This document shows positions 54,601 through 62,021 of a stretch of DNA of 64,000 nucleotides, in pieces. Below the pieces are notes generated by a model that saw nothing but the letters and a program-made list of their open reading frames with translations, had not been told where the DNA came from and did not search any database. The position numbers and the translations under genes were made by a program. Origin of the DNA: Oryzias latipes (taxonomy: Eukaryota > Chordata > Actinopteri > Beloniformes > Adrianichthyidae); NCBI RefSeq assembly GCF_002234675.1, contig NC_019875.2, forward strand, positions 31,292,002-31,356,001, given 5' to 3'. Positions within the stretch are counted from its first letter, which is position 1. Every line of letters starts with the position of its first letter.

Positions 54601-57600
54601 GGCGTAGCTGAGGTGTGGCTGAAGCGTAGCTGAGGCGTAGCTGAGGCGTAGCTGAGGCGTGGCTGAGGCGTAGCTGAGGCGTGGCTGAAGCGTAGCTGAG
54701 GCGTAGCTGAGGCGTAGCTGAGGTGTGGCTGAAGCGTAGCTGAGGCGTAGCTGAGGCGTAGCTGAGGCGTAGCTGAGGTGTGGCTGAAGCGTAGCTGAGG
54801 CGTAGCTGAGGCGTAGCTGAGGTGTGGCTGAAGCGTAGCTGAGGCGTAGCTGAGGCTCTGGCAGTGGTCAGGCACTTTACTGGAGCGGAGGGGGACACGT
54901 TCATGGGTGAAATGTCAGGTCCTCTTCGGTTTGGGTGGATTCCATCTGGTTTCCAAAGATCTGGTCTACTTTGAAAGATTGCAAAAGTGTCAACCTGATT
55001 AAAGTTGCCGTCTCGTTTGAGTGACATGTTGCAGACTTTACTGTCTGAAGCGGGCAGTTGGAAGCGGATGATGTGCTGTTTATTTTGCTGCTTGATGCTG
55101 TGGATGAGGGTCCTTCTTGAGGGTCTCTGATTCCGGGAACTTGAGGACAATTATTGTGGGAAAGGAGGGGTTGTGGTGAGCGAGCTGGCGGGCAGAGGTG
55201 CTGATGTCACGGATGAGTGCGCCTTGGCGACAGGAAGTCGGTAAAGCAGACATGGAAGGTCCCACGGTCCCCTTTTCTGATTTCAGGCAAACGGGCTGTT
55301 TTGTGGACAAATCTTCCTTTTATTGTTCGTGCTTTTGATGACAGCTGTCATTCAGTGTAGAACGTAAACATGGAACAGAAAACCCCTAGAAATGTGTCAG
55401 AGACCAGAGGACATGAAAAGGCTGTACGCTTATCCAGCAGCTCCTCACAAAGCTGCAGAGCTGAAGGTGGACATGGTAGAAAATGCTGTGAAAAGAACCT
55501 CTCAGCTCCTCTCAGACAGAGGAACGATATTTTACAGACAGAGGAACACTGGCTCCAGACAGGATTTCCAGACATGGTTCCTCAAAGCAGCAGCACAAAC
55601 AGAGGAAAAGTTCTGCCCATCACTTACTGGCTGTGTGGTCGTAGACGTAGTCCTGCTTCTTGCTGCCGTTCACCCCCAAAAACACCTTATAGTTGTTGTC
55701 TTCGTACCAGTTGAAGGACAGGACACTGGAGCCCCCCCCTTCTGGGTATCCGCAGAGAAGGCTGGACACGCTAGACATCAGCTGGGTGAAGGATGAAGGA
55801 CCTCCCGCTTGAAAGAACGGAGAGACGGCCTTCAGGAAGTCCTGAGAGCTGTCCCGCTGCATGAGCTGCAAGAAGACAGGAAGACATTTTTATTCTGCTA
55901 CCATCTGATCCAAAAAAAGTTCTCTCTCCTCAGACACAGGAGGAACGTCTGTCAGAAGAAAGTTCTCTCTCCTCAGGCACAGGAGGAACGTCTGTTGGAA
56001 GAACGTTTTCTCTCTTCAGAGACAGAGGAACTTCTGTTAAAAGAAAGTTCTCTCTCCTTAGAAACAGGTAGAACATCTGTTAGAGGAACGTTTCCTCTCC
56101 TTAGAGACAGGAGGAACGTCTGTTAGAAGAACATTCAGACAGGAGGAACGTCTGTTAGGAGAACCTTTTCTATCTTCAGAGATAGGAACAACGTCTGTTA
56201 GAAAAATGTTCTCTGTCTTTAGGGACAGGAGGAAAGTCTGTTGGAAGAACATTTCGTCTCTCCTTAGAAACAGGAGGAAAGTCTGGGAGAAGAAGGTTTT
56301 CTCTCCTTAGAGACAGGAGGAACGTCTGTCAGAAGAATGTTCTCTCTCCTTAGAAACAGGAGGAACGTCTGTTATAAGAACGTTCAGACAGGAGGAACGT
56401 CTGTCAGAAGAAGGTTCTCTCTCCTTAGAAACAGGAGGAACGTCTGTCAGAAGAAGGTTCTCTCTCCTTAGAAACAGGAGGAACGTCTGTTAGAACATTC
56501 TCTCTCCTTAAAGAACGGAAGAACGTCTGTTAGAGGAACGTTTTCTCTCCTTAGAGACAGGAGGAACGTCTGTTAGAAGAAGGTTCTCTCTCCTTAGAGA
56601 CAGGAGGAACGTCTGTCAGAAGAAGGTTCTCTCTCCTTAGAAACAGGAGGAACGTCTGTCAGAAGAACATTCTCTCCCCTTAGAGACAGGAGGAACGTCT
56701 GTCAGAAGAACGTTCTCTCCCCTTAGAGACAGGAGGAACGTCTGTTAGAAGAACGTTCAGACAGGAGGAACGTCTGTCAGAAGAAGGTTCTCTCTCCTTA
56801 GAAACAGGAGGAACGTCTGTCAGAAGAAGGTTCTCTCTCCTTAGAAACAGGAGGAACGTCTGTTAGAACATTCTCTCTCCTTAAAGAACGGAAGAACGTC
56901 TGTTAGAGGAACGTTTTCTCTCCTTAGAGGCAGGAGGAACGTCTGTTAGAAGAAGGTTCTCTCTCCTTAGAGACAGGAGGAACGTCTGTCAGAAGAAGGT
57001 TCAGACAGGAAGAACGTCTGTTAGGATAACCTTTTTTATCTTCAGAGATAGGAACAACGTCTGTTAGAAAAATGTTCTCTGTCTTTAGGGACAGGAGGAA
57101 AGTCTGTTGGAAGAACATTTCGTCTCTCCTTAGAAACAGGAGGAACGTCTGTTAGAACATTCTCTCTCCTTAAAGAACGGAAAAACGTCTGTTAGAGGAA
57201 CGTTTTCTCTCCTTAGAGACAGGAGGAACGTCTGTCAGAAGAGCGTTCTCTCTCCTTAGAGACAGGAGGAACGTCTGTCAGAAGAAGGTTCTCTCTCCTT
57301 AGAGACAGGAGGAACGTCTGTCAGAAGAATGTTCTCTCCCCTTAGAGACAGAATGTTTAACAAACGTTATGAAACTGCAGAAATCCTCATGAAGGTGAAA
57401 TAAAAACGTCTGACAGCAGCAGAATGAGGGAAAACTCAAGACGTTATCCATCCCATAATGAATACCCCCTTATTATCCAGAACAGACACATGCTGCTGGT
57501 CTCCATGGTTACAGGAATAGAGATAAGTCCTCTGACCGTGAACCTGAACCCCCCCTTTGTTTATTTCTTTGACGCCTACCTGGAAGGGGAAGCGGGGAGA

Positions 57601-60600
57601 CATTCTGTCACCACGGCGACACAAACGTCCCACCTAAAGGAAGAGTCACCAAAAAGGAATTTGCTACCCCCCCCCCCCCCCCCCCCGGACCTTCTCCAAC
57701 TCATTGTTCCACCCGTCAGCGACCGCGCTGGAACAACCGAAGGCCACGTCTGAGGCTTTCTGCTCTTGACCTGGAAAATTCTGCAACGGAAACATCTTCA
57801 GCCGAACCAGCTGCACGTCTGACAACGTCACGGGTCCATCGCTGAGCTGCTGGCTACTTCATCACCATGGTTACACATTTCCCCACCAACCTGAGGGCTT
57901 TGCTCCTGAAACCTGGAAAGGCTGCACACGCAGCAGCTTCTTTGACATGATGAGCTTTTTTGAATGAACGCAGATGCAGCTGAGTGGCTCCTGTGATGGA
58001 CATCTATTGCTTTTGCTTAGATAAACTCATTTTGTAGCTGAAGCTGAACGTTGTTCTATATTTCATAGCCACTTGGACTGGATGGGGGGCAGAAAGTTGA
58101 ACATGGGTAGTTGATAGAAACTCTGTTATTCTCAGTCTGTAAGTGAAACCACATCAGTTTTTTGCATTTCCTCCACTTTTCCTGTGACTAAAGTCCACCA
58201 TATTCTAGTTTTTAAGAATCCATGACGTCAGCGTCTGCATTGTTGTTCAGCGGTGCGTCTGCAATCGTGACTTGGAGCACGCTCAGTAACCTCAAACCGG
58301 CAGCAACAGAAAAAAACACTTCCTGCACAACTACAAACATAAAATCAGGTCCTGCAGGACTCAGACTGTAGAGCTGCAGGAGTTCTTACTATCTGGATCT
58401 TGTCGGATGCCGTGCTGAGGACTTGGCCCCAGAAGTGCAGATCAATCCCCTGAGATCCTCTATGCAGAACCTGAGGCATCTGTTGAGAAAGAAGCACAGA
58501 AAAGTCAAACTGAAAAACAGAAGAAATGTAAAAACCGGTTCCTCTGTTCTCTCTTCAGATGTTGGAACATCAGCTGGAACTGTTTTGAAACTGTGTTCTC
58601 AAATGCAGGAGGCAAAAAACCATGAGTGCCAAACAAAGGTAGAAATATCCTTCCTTCCTTCTTTTTGCATTCAATGAAAATGGTGGGGGGGGCAGGAAAA
58701 TGTAGAGTCATGGGTAGAAAAATGCTGGAATTCCACCGTCTACACAAGATGTAGTCCATCTGTGTGCTTCTGCCTCCACTCTTATAGGTCATCCTATGTT
58801 TCTCAAGAAACGTATTCACCAGAGCCATTTCTATATTTGTTACTGAACCAACCTCCATCTGTCCTTCTACATTCCTCTCCTGGATACCAAACCTCCTCAT
58901 CACCTCCTCATCACCTCCTCATCACCTCTGTTTCCTGCACCAACATATCGATTGAAATCTGCTCCAATGACAACTCTCTCTCTTCTAGAGATGTTCATCA
59001 CCAATTCATCAACGTCCAACCAGAACGTCTCCTCCAGCTCACATCCTCCCTGTGGGGCAAACCACTAACGACATCAACCATCACACCTTCCATTTCTATC
59101 TTCAGACTCATCACTCTGACACTCTTCTACCCCCAACAACACTCCTAGCAGACTCCTCCTTTAAGGTAACTCCTCCTCCATTTGTCCTCTCATCTCCATC
59201 ACAACAGAACAACTAGAACCCTGCTCCTGAGCTTCTAGCCTTGCTACCTTTCCACCTGGTCTCCACCTGGTCTCCACCTGGTCTCCACCTGGTCTCCACC
59301 TGGTCTCCACCTGGTCTCCACCTGGTCTCCACCTGGTCTCCTGGACACAGTACGTCTACCTTCCTCCTCTGCATCATGTCCACTGACTCTCTACCTTTTC
59401 CTGTCATAGTTCCAACATTCAAACTCTCAGTCCAACACTCGTGGCTTTCCTCTTCTCTCTCCTCCTACCAACACATCTTCCTCCTCTCCTCCTTCAACCA
59501 ACAGCCGTCCAATTTCCACCGGCACCCTGTTGGTGAACACCACTGATGGCGTTCTTCATGGCTATAATTGATCCCTCTCAGCATAAAATAGTTTAAAATA
59601 ATATTATTCAATCATCCTGAGAGACACAGTGAAAATAAAATCAGGACGTCTTTATATTCTGTCCACCACCTCACTCATTTCACATTAGAGACACCTCAGC
59701 ATGCCCCCCCAATAGAACAACTTATGAGCTTACGAGTGTGTGTGTGGAGGGAGGGGGGCACGCTTAAGCCCATTAAAGAAACAGGCCAAGACGGATAAAG
59801 CCGTCTGATTTTCTGTGAGTCAGTCAGCTGATTCACCCGGCCTCAACCTGAGCTCAGCATGGCTGTGGTGGCGGAGCGGCCCCGCCCACTCAGACACCTG
59901 CCCGCAGGGCAGCAGAGTGGCCTTTAGGGTGGGTGTCCCTAAGCCCCGCCCACTCAGACACCTGCCCGCAGGGCAGCAGAGTGGCCTTTAGGGTGGGTGT
60001 CCCTAAGCCCCGCCCACTCAGACACTTGCCCTCAGGACACCAGAGTGGCCTTTAGGGTGGGTGTCCCTAAGCCCCGCCCACTCAGACACCTGCCCGCAGG
60101 GCAGCAGAGTGGCCTTTAGGGTGGGTGTCCCTAAGCCCCGCCCACTCAGACACTTGCCCTCAGGACACCAGAGTGGCCTTTAGGGTGGGTGTCCCTAAGC
60201 CCCGCCCACTCAGACACCTGCCCGCAGGGCAGCAGAGCGGCCTTTAGGGTGGGTGTTCAGCCAATCAGAAAATACAGGGGTGGAGTTTGTTTGAAAACAT
60301 GCAGAAATATGGCCCTCTGTGCCCCCCTCCCTCAACCCCAGCCATGACAGGCAGCTGCAGAAATCCCTCTCAGGATCTACTAACCAGCTTGAAGATCTTG
60401 AAGAAGTCCAGGTTGGCGTAGAGGACGTCTTCTATCCTCTGCAGCCGCTGCTGGCTCAGGGCGCACATGGCGTTGCGGACTCCGTGGAGTCCCATTCGAC
60501 TCGGGAAAATGATGAAGCGCTCCAGCAACGCCTGGCTGCACGCTATGTCCTTGAGCTGAAGGTCCGGGACCCCGAATGCAAACTGAGAAGCAGTAGAGAA

Positions 60601-61715
60601 CACCAGCGTGGGTTTAGTACGTGACTCCAGAGAACCAAGGAGAACTCAGTCTGACCTGTTCCAGGCGCAGCTTTGCATTGAGCAGCTGGTAAAGCAGCGA
60701 CTCTGGAAGACCCACATCTCTGAGGAGGTAAGCTGTGAGAAGCTCGTCGTCTTTCAGCATGTCTTCTATTCTCAGCCCACGGCCTGCAATGAAGATCAGA
60801 CTCGGTCAGAACCAGAACCATCCTGGTCTGAGACGACCAGCAGACATAAATACCCTACCATAGAGGAGAGTTCAGTTTACAGAATAAAACCACGAACATT
60901 GTGAACCTGAGGCACCAGACAAGACTTCTGGTTGACCTCTGAGCTGCTCACAGACCCCTTAGTTCTACTATTGCTTTTAGGGTCCGGCTTTGACCACCAG
61001 GGGCCCCAAACTGCTTCACCTGCCAAAGCAGAAGGGTTTCTGCGTAAAACGTCCATGAAGTCTGAGAAAGACGTCAGCTCTCGCCACAGTCTGCCATAAT
61101 TCTGGATGTCTGTCTGGTTTAGCAGAAGCTCCTGGATGTCCACGTAGAACCGTGCCAACCTAGATCAGGCCAAAAACAAAAGCACAACAATTCCAGAGCA
61201 GCAGGCTTAGATGTGTGACTTTGATGGACCGCAGTGACGCTCACACTGAGCTGTTGTAGTTGGACACCACGCCTGGAGACTCTCCCCCTGTTGGATGTCT
61301 GAAGCAGGGGTTGTTGACGTTGCAGAAGATACCCTGGATCCAGGGCAGGATCCCAGCTGAGGGCATGGCCTTGTTGGGGAAGTGACCTGTTCACACGGGG
61401 ATCACAGCAGAGGGCAAAGCGGGACTCAGAGTGAGACGATCCGCTCATCTAATGAGCAAAGTCCTTCAGGTTGGACTGAACGCTGCTCACATTCATGCTG
61501 CTGGTACAGCGGATTGGCCTTCCTCAGCCACACCAGACCAACGAACAGCAGAACCGGCCAGAAAATCTCCACCAGGAAGCGTTTCTGAAGAAAGAGACAA
61601 ACTCAGACCAGGAGCTCAGACAGAGATCCCGCTCTTCATCCACATTCACCTTCTGTCTTTTACGAAGAGTCCAGTTCTTCCAGAGGAGCAAGCGGATCTG
61701 AGAGCTGGTGTCCAT
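29043..61715 (-). CDS. abca4: abca4, retinal ABC transporter (48 exons, complete)
   Basis: Full-length ABCA-subfamily transporter. In photoreceptor discs ABCA4 flips N-retinylidene-phosphatidylethanolamine from the lumenal to the cytoplasmic leaflet (family knowledge). I placed 48 exons from ATG at 61715 to TGA at 29045-29043. They total 6876 nt (2291 aa), with no frame break; human ABCA4 is 2273 aa. Order: TM1, exocytoplasmic domain 1, TM2-6, NBD1, regulatory linker, TM7, exocytoplasmic domain 2, TM8-12, NBD2, VFVNFA tail. ABCA4 rather than ABCA1/ABCA7 is shown by the N-terminus ([14 protein letters not shown]), [24 protein letters not shown] and most exon lengths equal to human ABCA4 as I remember them. 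Exon coordinates are in the block entries. The teleost a/b paralogue is unresolved. No promoter motif was recognised upstream of 61715. Confidence 0.96.
30395..30650. repeat. Probable SINE-like dispersed repeat in abca4 intron 42
   Basis: Reads TTGGATTTATCGGCACTTTTC, a typical fish element phrase, then GGGGATCGAACTGACAG near 30595, which resembles the position of a tRNA-like B box or its spaced relic. No second copy in the window, so the call is tentative. Confidence 0.4.
30861..31280. mobile_element. Solo LTR (420 bp) in abca4 intron 42
   Basis: Begins TGTCATGG and ends CATGACA, giving the TG...CA ends expected of an LTR. It is flanked by the 5-bp duplication CTTTG (30856-30860 and 31281-31285). 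A TATTTAAG TATA-like box near 31033 and a GTATTAAA polyadenylation-like signal near 31194 fit an LTR promoter and terminator. No internal retroelement genes are present, so it is the product of LTR-LTR recombination. Orientation by the TATA and polyA order is plus, antisense to abca4. Confidence 0.88.
31572..31596. repeat. Poly(G) run
   Basis: About 25 consecutive G on the plus strand in abca4 intron 42; a likely site of length error in sequencing. Confidence 0.95.
32398..33868 (-). CDS. abca4: abca4 exons 35-39: TM8-12
   Basis: Exons: 33868-33691 (178 nt), 33603-33488 (116), 33351-33204 (148), 32744-32621 (124), 32527-32398 (130). Residues about 1686-1917. Segments: [55 protein letters not shown] block (here [15 protein letters not shown]), [28 protein letters not shown]. 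Splice phases agree throughout. Confidence 0.94.
33954..35373 (-). CDS. abca4: abca4 exons 28-34: TM7 and exocytoplasmic domain 2
   Basis: Exons: 35373-35249 (125 nt), 35095-34997 (99), 34899-34618 (282), 34544-34512 (33), 34441-34336 (106), 34268-34194 (75), 34123-33954 (170). Residues about 1390-1685. Exon 28 carries TM7 ([20 protein letters not shown]). Conserved lumenal blocks: [75 protein letters not shown]. Intron 29 has a GC donor, and exon 30 corresponds to two human exons (see findings). Confidence 0.92.
35516..37197 (-). CDS. abca4: abca4 exons 24-27: regulatory linker after NBD1
   Basis: Exons: 37197-37092 (106 nt), 36734-36529 (206), 36196-36142 (55), 35676-35516 (161). Residues about 1214-1389. 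Exon 24 is cysteine-rich ([14 protein letters not shown]). Exon 25 holds the conserved block [20 protein letters not shown] and [13 protein letters not shown]. Exon 27 is about 105 nt shorter than the human counterpart by memory, missing much of the variable linker, and ends in [19 protein letters not shown]. Confidence 0.92.
37321..41248 (-). CDS. abca4: abca4 exons 19-23: nucleotide-binding domain 1
   Basis: Exons: 41248-41071 (178 nt), 40970-40839 (132), 37962-37823 (140), 37748-37611 (138), 37502-37321 (182). Residues about 957-1213. Walker [10 protein letters not shown] (exon 19), Q-loop CPQYN (exon 20), signature LSGGMQRK (exons 21/22), Walker [13 protein letters not shown] (exon 22) and switch histidine in STHHMDEAD (exon 23) are all present, so the site looks catalytically complete. 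Exon 19 ends inside a codon (AT|G); the donor GTAACT overlaps an apparent stop. Confidence 0.96.
37963..40214. other. abca4 intron 20, first part
   Basis: Holds a CA microsatellite at 39614-39640. It also holds a GC-rich patch near 39100-39240 with an ATGGCGGAC phrase (39188) that resembles a transposon or CpG-promoter remnant. No exon or recognised protein domain. Confidence 0.4.
40215..40620 (+). mobile_element. LINE reverse transcriptase fragment in abca4 intron 20
   Basis: Plus-strand translation includes [20 protein letters not shown], the YADD-type catalytic box with F replacing Y, then [17 protein letters not shown] and SSYKFLG. This is the same region of an L2-like reverse transcriptase as the fragment at 6000-6663. 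It is 5'-truncated and decayed, and antisense to abca4. Confidence 0.82.
41765..43460 (-). mobile_element. Internally deleted non-LTR retrotransposon in abca4 intron 18
   Basis: On the minus strand an apurinic-like endonuclease is readable: [20 protein letters not shown] near 43230, then [15 protein letters not shown] and [10 protein letters not shown], up to about 42600. Directly after it comes the far C-terminal part: [39 protein letters not shown] and a terminal CCHH-type finger ([20 protein letters not shown]). The reverse transcriptase core is missing between them. The clade is not decided. Confidence 0.85.
43461..44448. other. abca4 intron 18, 5' part of LINE or unassigned
   Basis: GC-richer sequence (43490-43900) with short frames. 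It may be the 5' UTR of the minus-strand LINE; there is no independent support. The rest is unremarkable. Confidence 0.35.
44449..46671 (-). CDS. abca4: abca4 exons 14-18: TM2-6 and linker before NBD1
   Basis: Exons: 46671-46449 (223 nt), 45676-45455 (222), 45317-45113 (205), 45035-44943 (93), 44640-44449 (192). Residues 645-956. Membrane segments include [40 protein letters not shown] and [28 protein letters not shown] is the family signature of this region. Exons 17 and 18 are longer than in human (66 and 90 nt by memory). Exon 18 encodes a charged, glutamine-rich linker ([20 protein letters not shown]). Its donor AAG|GTCAGG is the one that keeps frame with exon 19. Confidence 0.9.
45677..46448. 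other. abca4 intron 14
   Basis: Contains TACTAGGACTTGAACCAGC near 45890, which resembles a SINE-type B box, but no box A. Otherwise unremarkable AT-rich sequence. Confidence 0.4.
47117..58479 (-). CDS. abca4: abca4 exons 7-13: rest of exocytoplasmic domain 1
   Basis: Exons: 58479-58390 (90 nt), 55865-55628 (238), 51889-51750 (140), 51658-51542 (117), 50507-50310 (198), 48973-48768 (206), 47293-47117 (177). Residues 257-644. Landmarks: [78 protein letters not shown]. Introns here are the longest in the gene (intron 8 is 3.7 kb) and hold the 11-bp and 43-bp minisatellites and a LINE. Confidence 0.95.
47294..48767. other. abca4 intron 12
   Basis: A dispersed-repeat-like segment (about 48240-48400) has the phrases CTTGCCCAAGGGCAG, CCATCTTGTGGTCAGAGG and GACCGTTCCACCTCTGCACC, typical of fish SINE/LINE tails. 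Nothing else recognised. Confidence 0.45.
49137..49519 (-). mobile_element. TA-flanked MITE, copy C (interrupted by a hAT)
   Basis: Inverted relative to copies A and B. Begins ACCCTTCTGCTATCCTAGG after TA (49135-49136) and ends ATAGCACAAAGGT before TA (49520-49521). The two halves flank the hAT at 49196-49367 and rejoin to match copy B. Confidence 0.85.
49196..49367. mobile_element. Small hAT MITE (172 bp) nested in MITE C
   Basis: Begins CAGGGGTGGGCA and ends TGCCCACCTCTG, imperfect inverted termini. Flanked by the 8-bp duplication CACTAGAC (49188-49195 and 49368-49375). This is a different hAT family from the 870-880-bp elements. A truncated relative of its right half lies at 60259-60335. 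Confidence 0.92.
51985..52030. repeat. Short LINE/SINE tail-like fragment
   Basis: ATTCAAACTTTATCTATAAA followed by GCACTTCTCATG is the common 3' tail phrase of fish LINEs and their SINEs. Too short to classify. Confidence 0.4.
52833..54857. repeat. 11-bp minisatellite, about 184 copies, in abca4 intron 8
   Basis: Unit GCTGAGGCGTA with variants GCTGAGGCGTG, GCTGAAGCGTA, GCTGAGGTGTG, GCTGAGGCGGA and GCTGAGCCGTG. Larger blocks of variants recur. Three units make 33 bp, so two minus-strand frames stay open for 802 and 699 codons with an 11-residue period ([11 protein letters not shown]). These are artefacts. The array accounts for more than half of the 3.7-kb intron. Confidence 0.97.
55917..57352. 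repeat. 43-bp minisatellite, about 33 copies, in abca4 intron 7
   Basis: Unit composed of CTCTCTCCTTAGAAACAGGA, then GGAACGTCTG, then TCAGAAGAAGGTT, with length variants. A composite block at about 56133-56275 recurs at about 56998-57137, so a segment of about 866 bp was duplicated. The array starts about 50 bp upstream (gene sense: downstream) of exon 8. Confidence 0.95.
57667..57686. repeat. Poly(C) run
   Basis: About 20 consecutive C on the plus strand in abca4 intron 7. Confidence 0.95.
57753..58389. other. abca4 intron 7, exon 7-proximal part
   Basis: No recognised element; ordinary intronic sequence up to the GTAAGA donor of exon 7. Confidence 0.5.
58690..59560 (-). mobile_element. 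Non-LTR retrotransposon endonuclease fragment in abca4 intron 6
   Basis: Minus-strand reading includes [24 protein letters not shown] sequence near 59400 and KVDVLC. Closer to 58750-58900 it reads [36 protein letters not shown] and MDYILCRR. This is the AP-endonuclease domain of a very common fish LINE. The middle is frame-broken and no reverse transcriptase is present. The 5' part carries a tandem expansion (59252-59341). Confidence 0.85.
59252..59341. repeat. 11-bp tandem repeat inside a LINE endonuclease motif
   Basis: Eight copies of CACCTGGTCTC. On the minus strand it repeats the codons of the QETRW metal-binding motif of the surrounding LINE endonuclease (see findings). Confidence 0.93.
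59880..60258. repeat. 64-bp minisatellite, six copies, in abca4 intron 6
   Basis: Units start at 59880, 59944, 60008, 60072, 60136 and 60200 with CCCCGCCCACTCAGACAC. Two unit types differ in the middle: A has CTGCCCGCAGGGCAGCAG and B has TTGCCCTCAGGACACCAG. The order is A A B A B A. All end in CCTTTAGGGTGGGTGT. Confidence 0.95.
60259..60335. mobile_element. Truncated right end of the small hAT family
   Basis: CAGCCAATCAGAA, then AAAACATGCAG and TATGGCCCTCTGTGCCCCCC parallel the right half of the element at 49196-49367 in the same order. No duplication or left end is visible. Confidence 0.6.
60385..61715 (-). CDS. abca4: abca4 exons 1-6: N-terminus, TM1, start of exocytoplasmic domain 1
   Basis: Exons (high to low): 61715-61650, 61584-61491, 61386-61245, 61159-61020, 60783-60656, 60582-60385; lengths 66, 94, 142, 140, 128 and 198, encoding residues 1-256. 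Exon 1 ends in the basic KRQK. Exon 2 carries TM1 ([15 protein letters not shown]). Exons 3-6 begin the large lumenal domain with [27 protein letters not shown] and [12 protein letters not shown] chosen because it gives the family N-terminus in register. Confidence 0.96.
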
Positions 61716-62021
61716 CGCACTGCAGCTCAGGTTGAGCCTCCGAACAGGTCATCAGACGGTGGGGGGGCAGAAACCATCAGTCAGCCCACGGCGACGTCTG
61801 GTGGTTCAAAGGTCAGTCCTGCAAAAAGGTCATTTCTGAGATCCAAAAGGTCTGTTTCCTAAAATACCAAACAGCCTTCCTCAAAAATCCAGCAGACTGA
61901 GGCCCCTCCCCCCAACTAACATTTGAATATTTATATTTTCAGATGTTTGCCTTTCAGCTCGTCCCTCACTGACACCCCATCACCTCCGCCGCTGCACCCT
62001 CCACCTGTCAGTCTCCAAGGC
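61716..62021 (-). promoter_or_regulatory. abca4: abca4 upstream region (inferred 5' UTR/promoter)
   Basis: About 300 bp between the abca4 start codon and the 3' tail of an antisense LINE-containing block. I saw no TATA box and no clear photoreceptor (CRX-type GGATTA) motif, so promoter identity rests on position only. A 5' non-coding exon further upstream is possible. Confidence 0.3.

Noticed and set aside
52742..55150. 802- and 699-codon minus-strand frames with an 11-residue period
   Set aside because: Two phases of the same 11-bp minisatellite inside abca4 intron 8.
29043..61715. Assignment of the transporter to ABCA1 or ABCA7
   Set aside because: N-terminus, exocytoplasmic blocks and nearly all exon lengths follow ABCA4.
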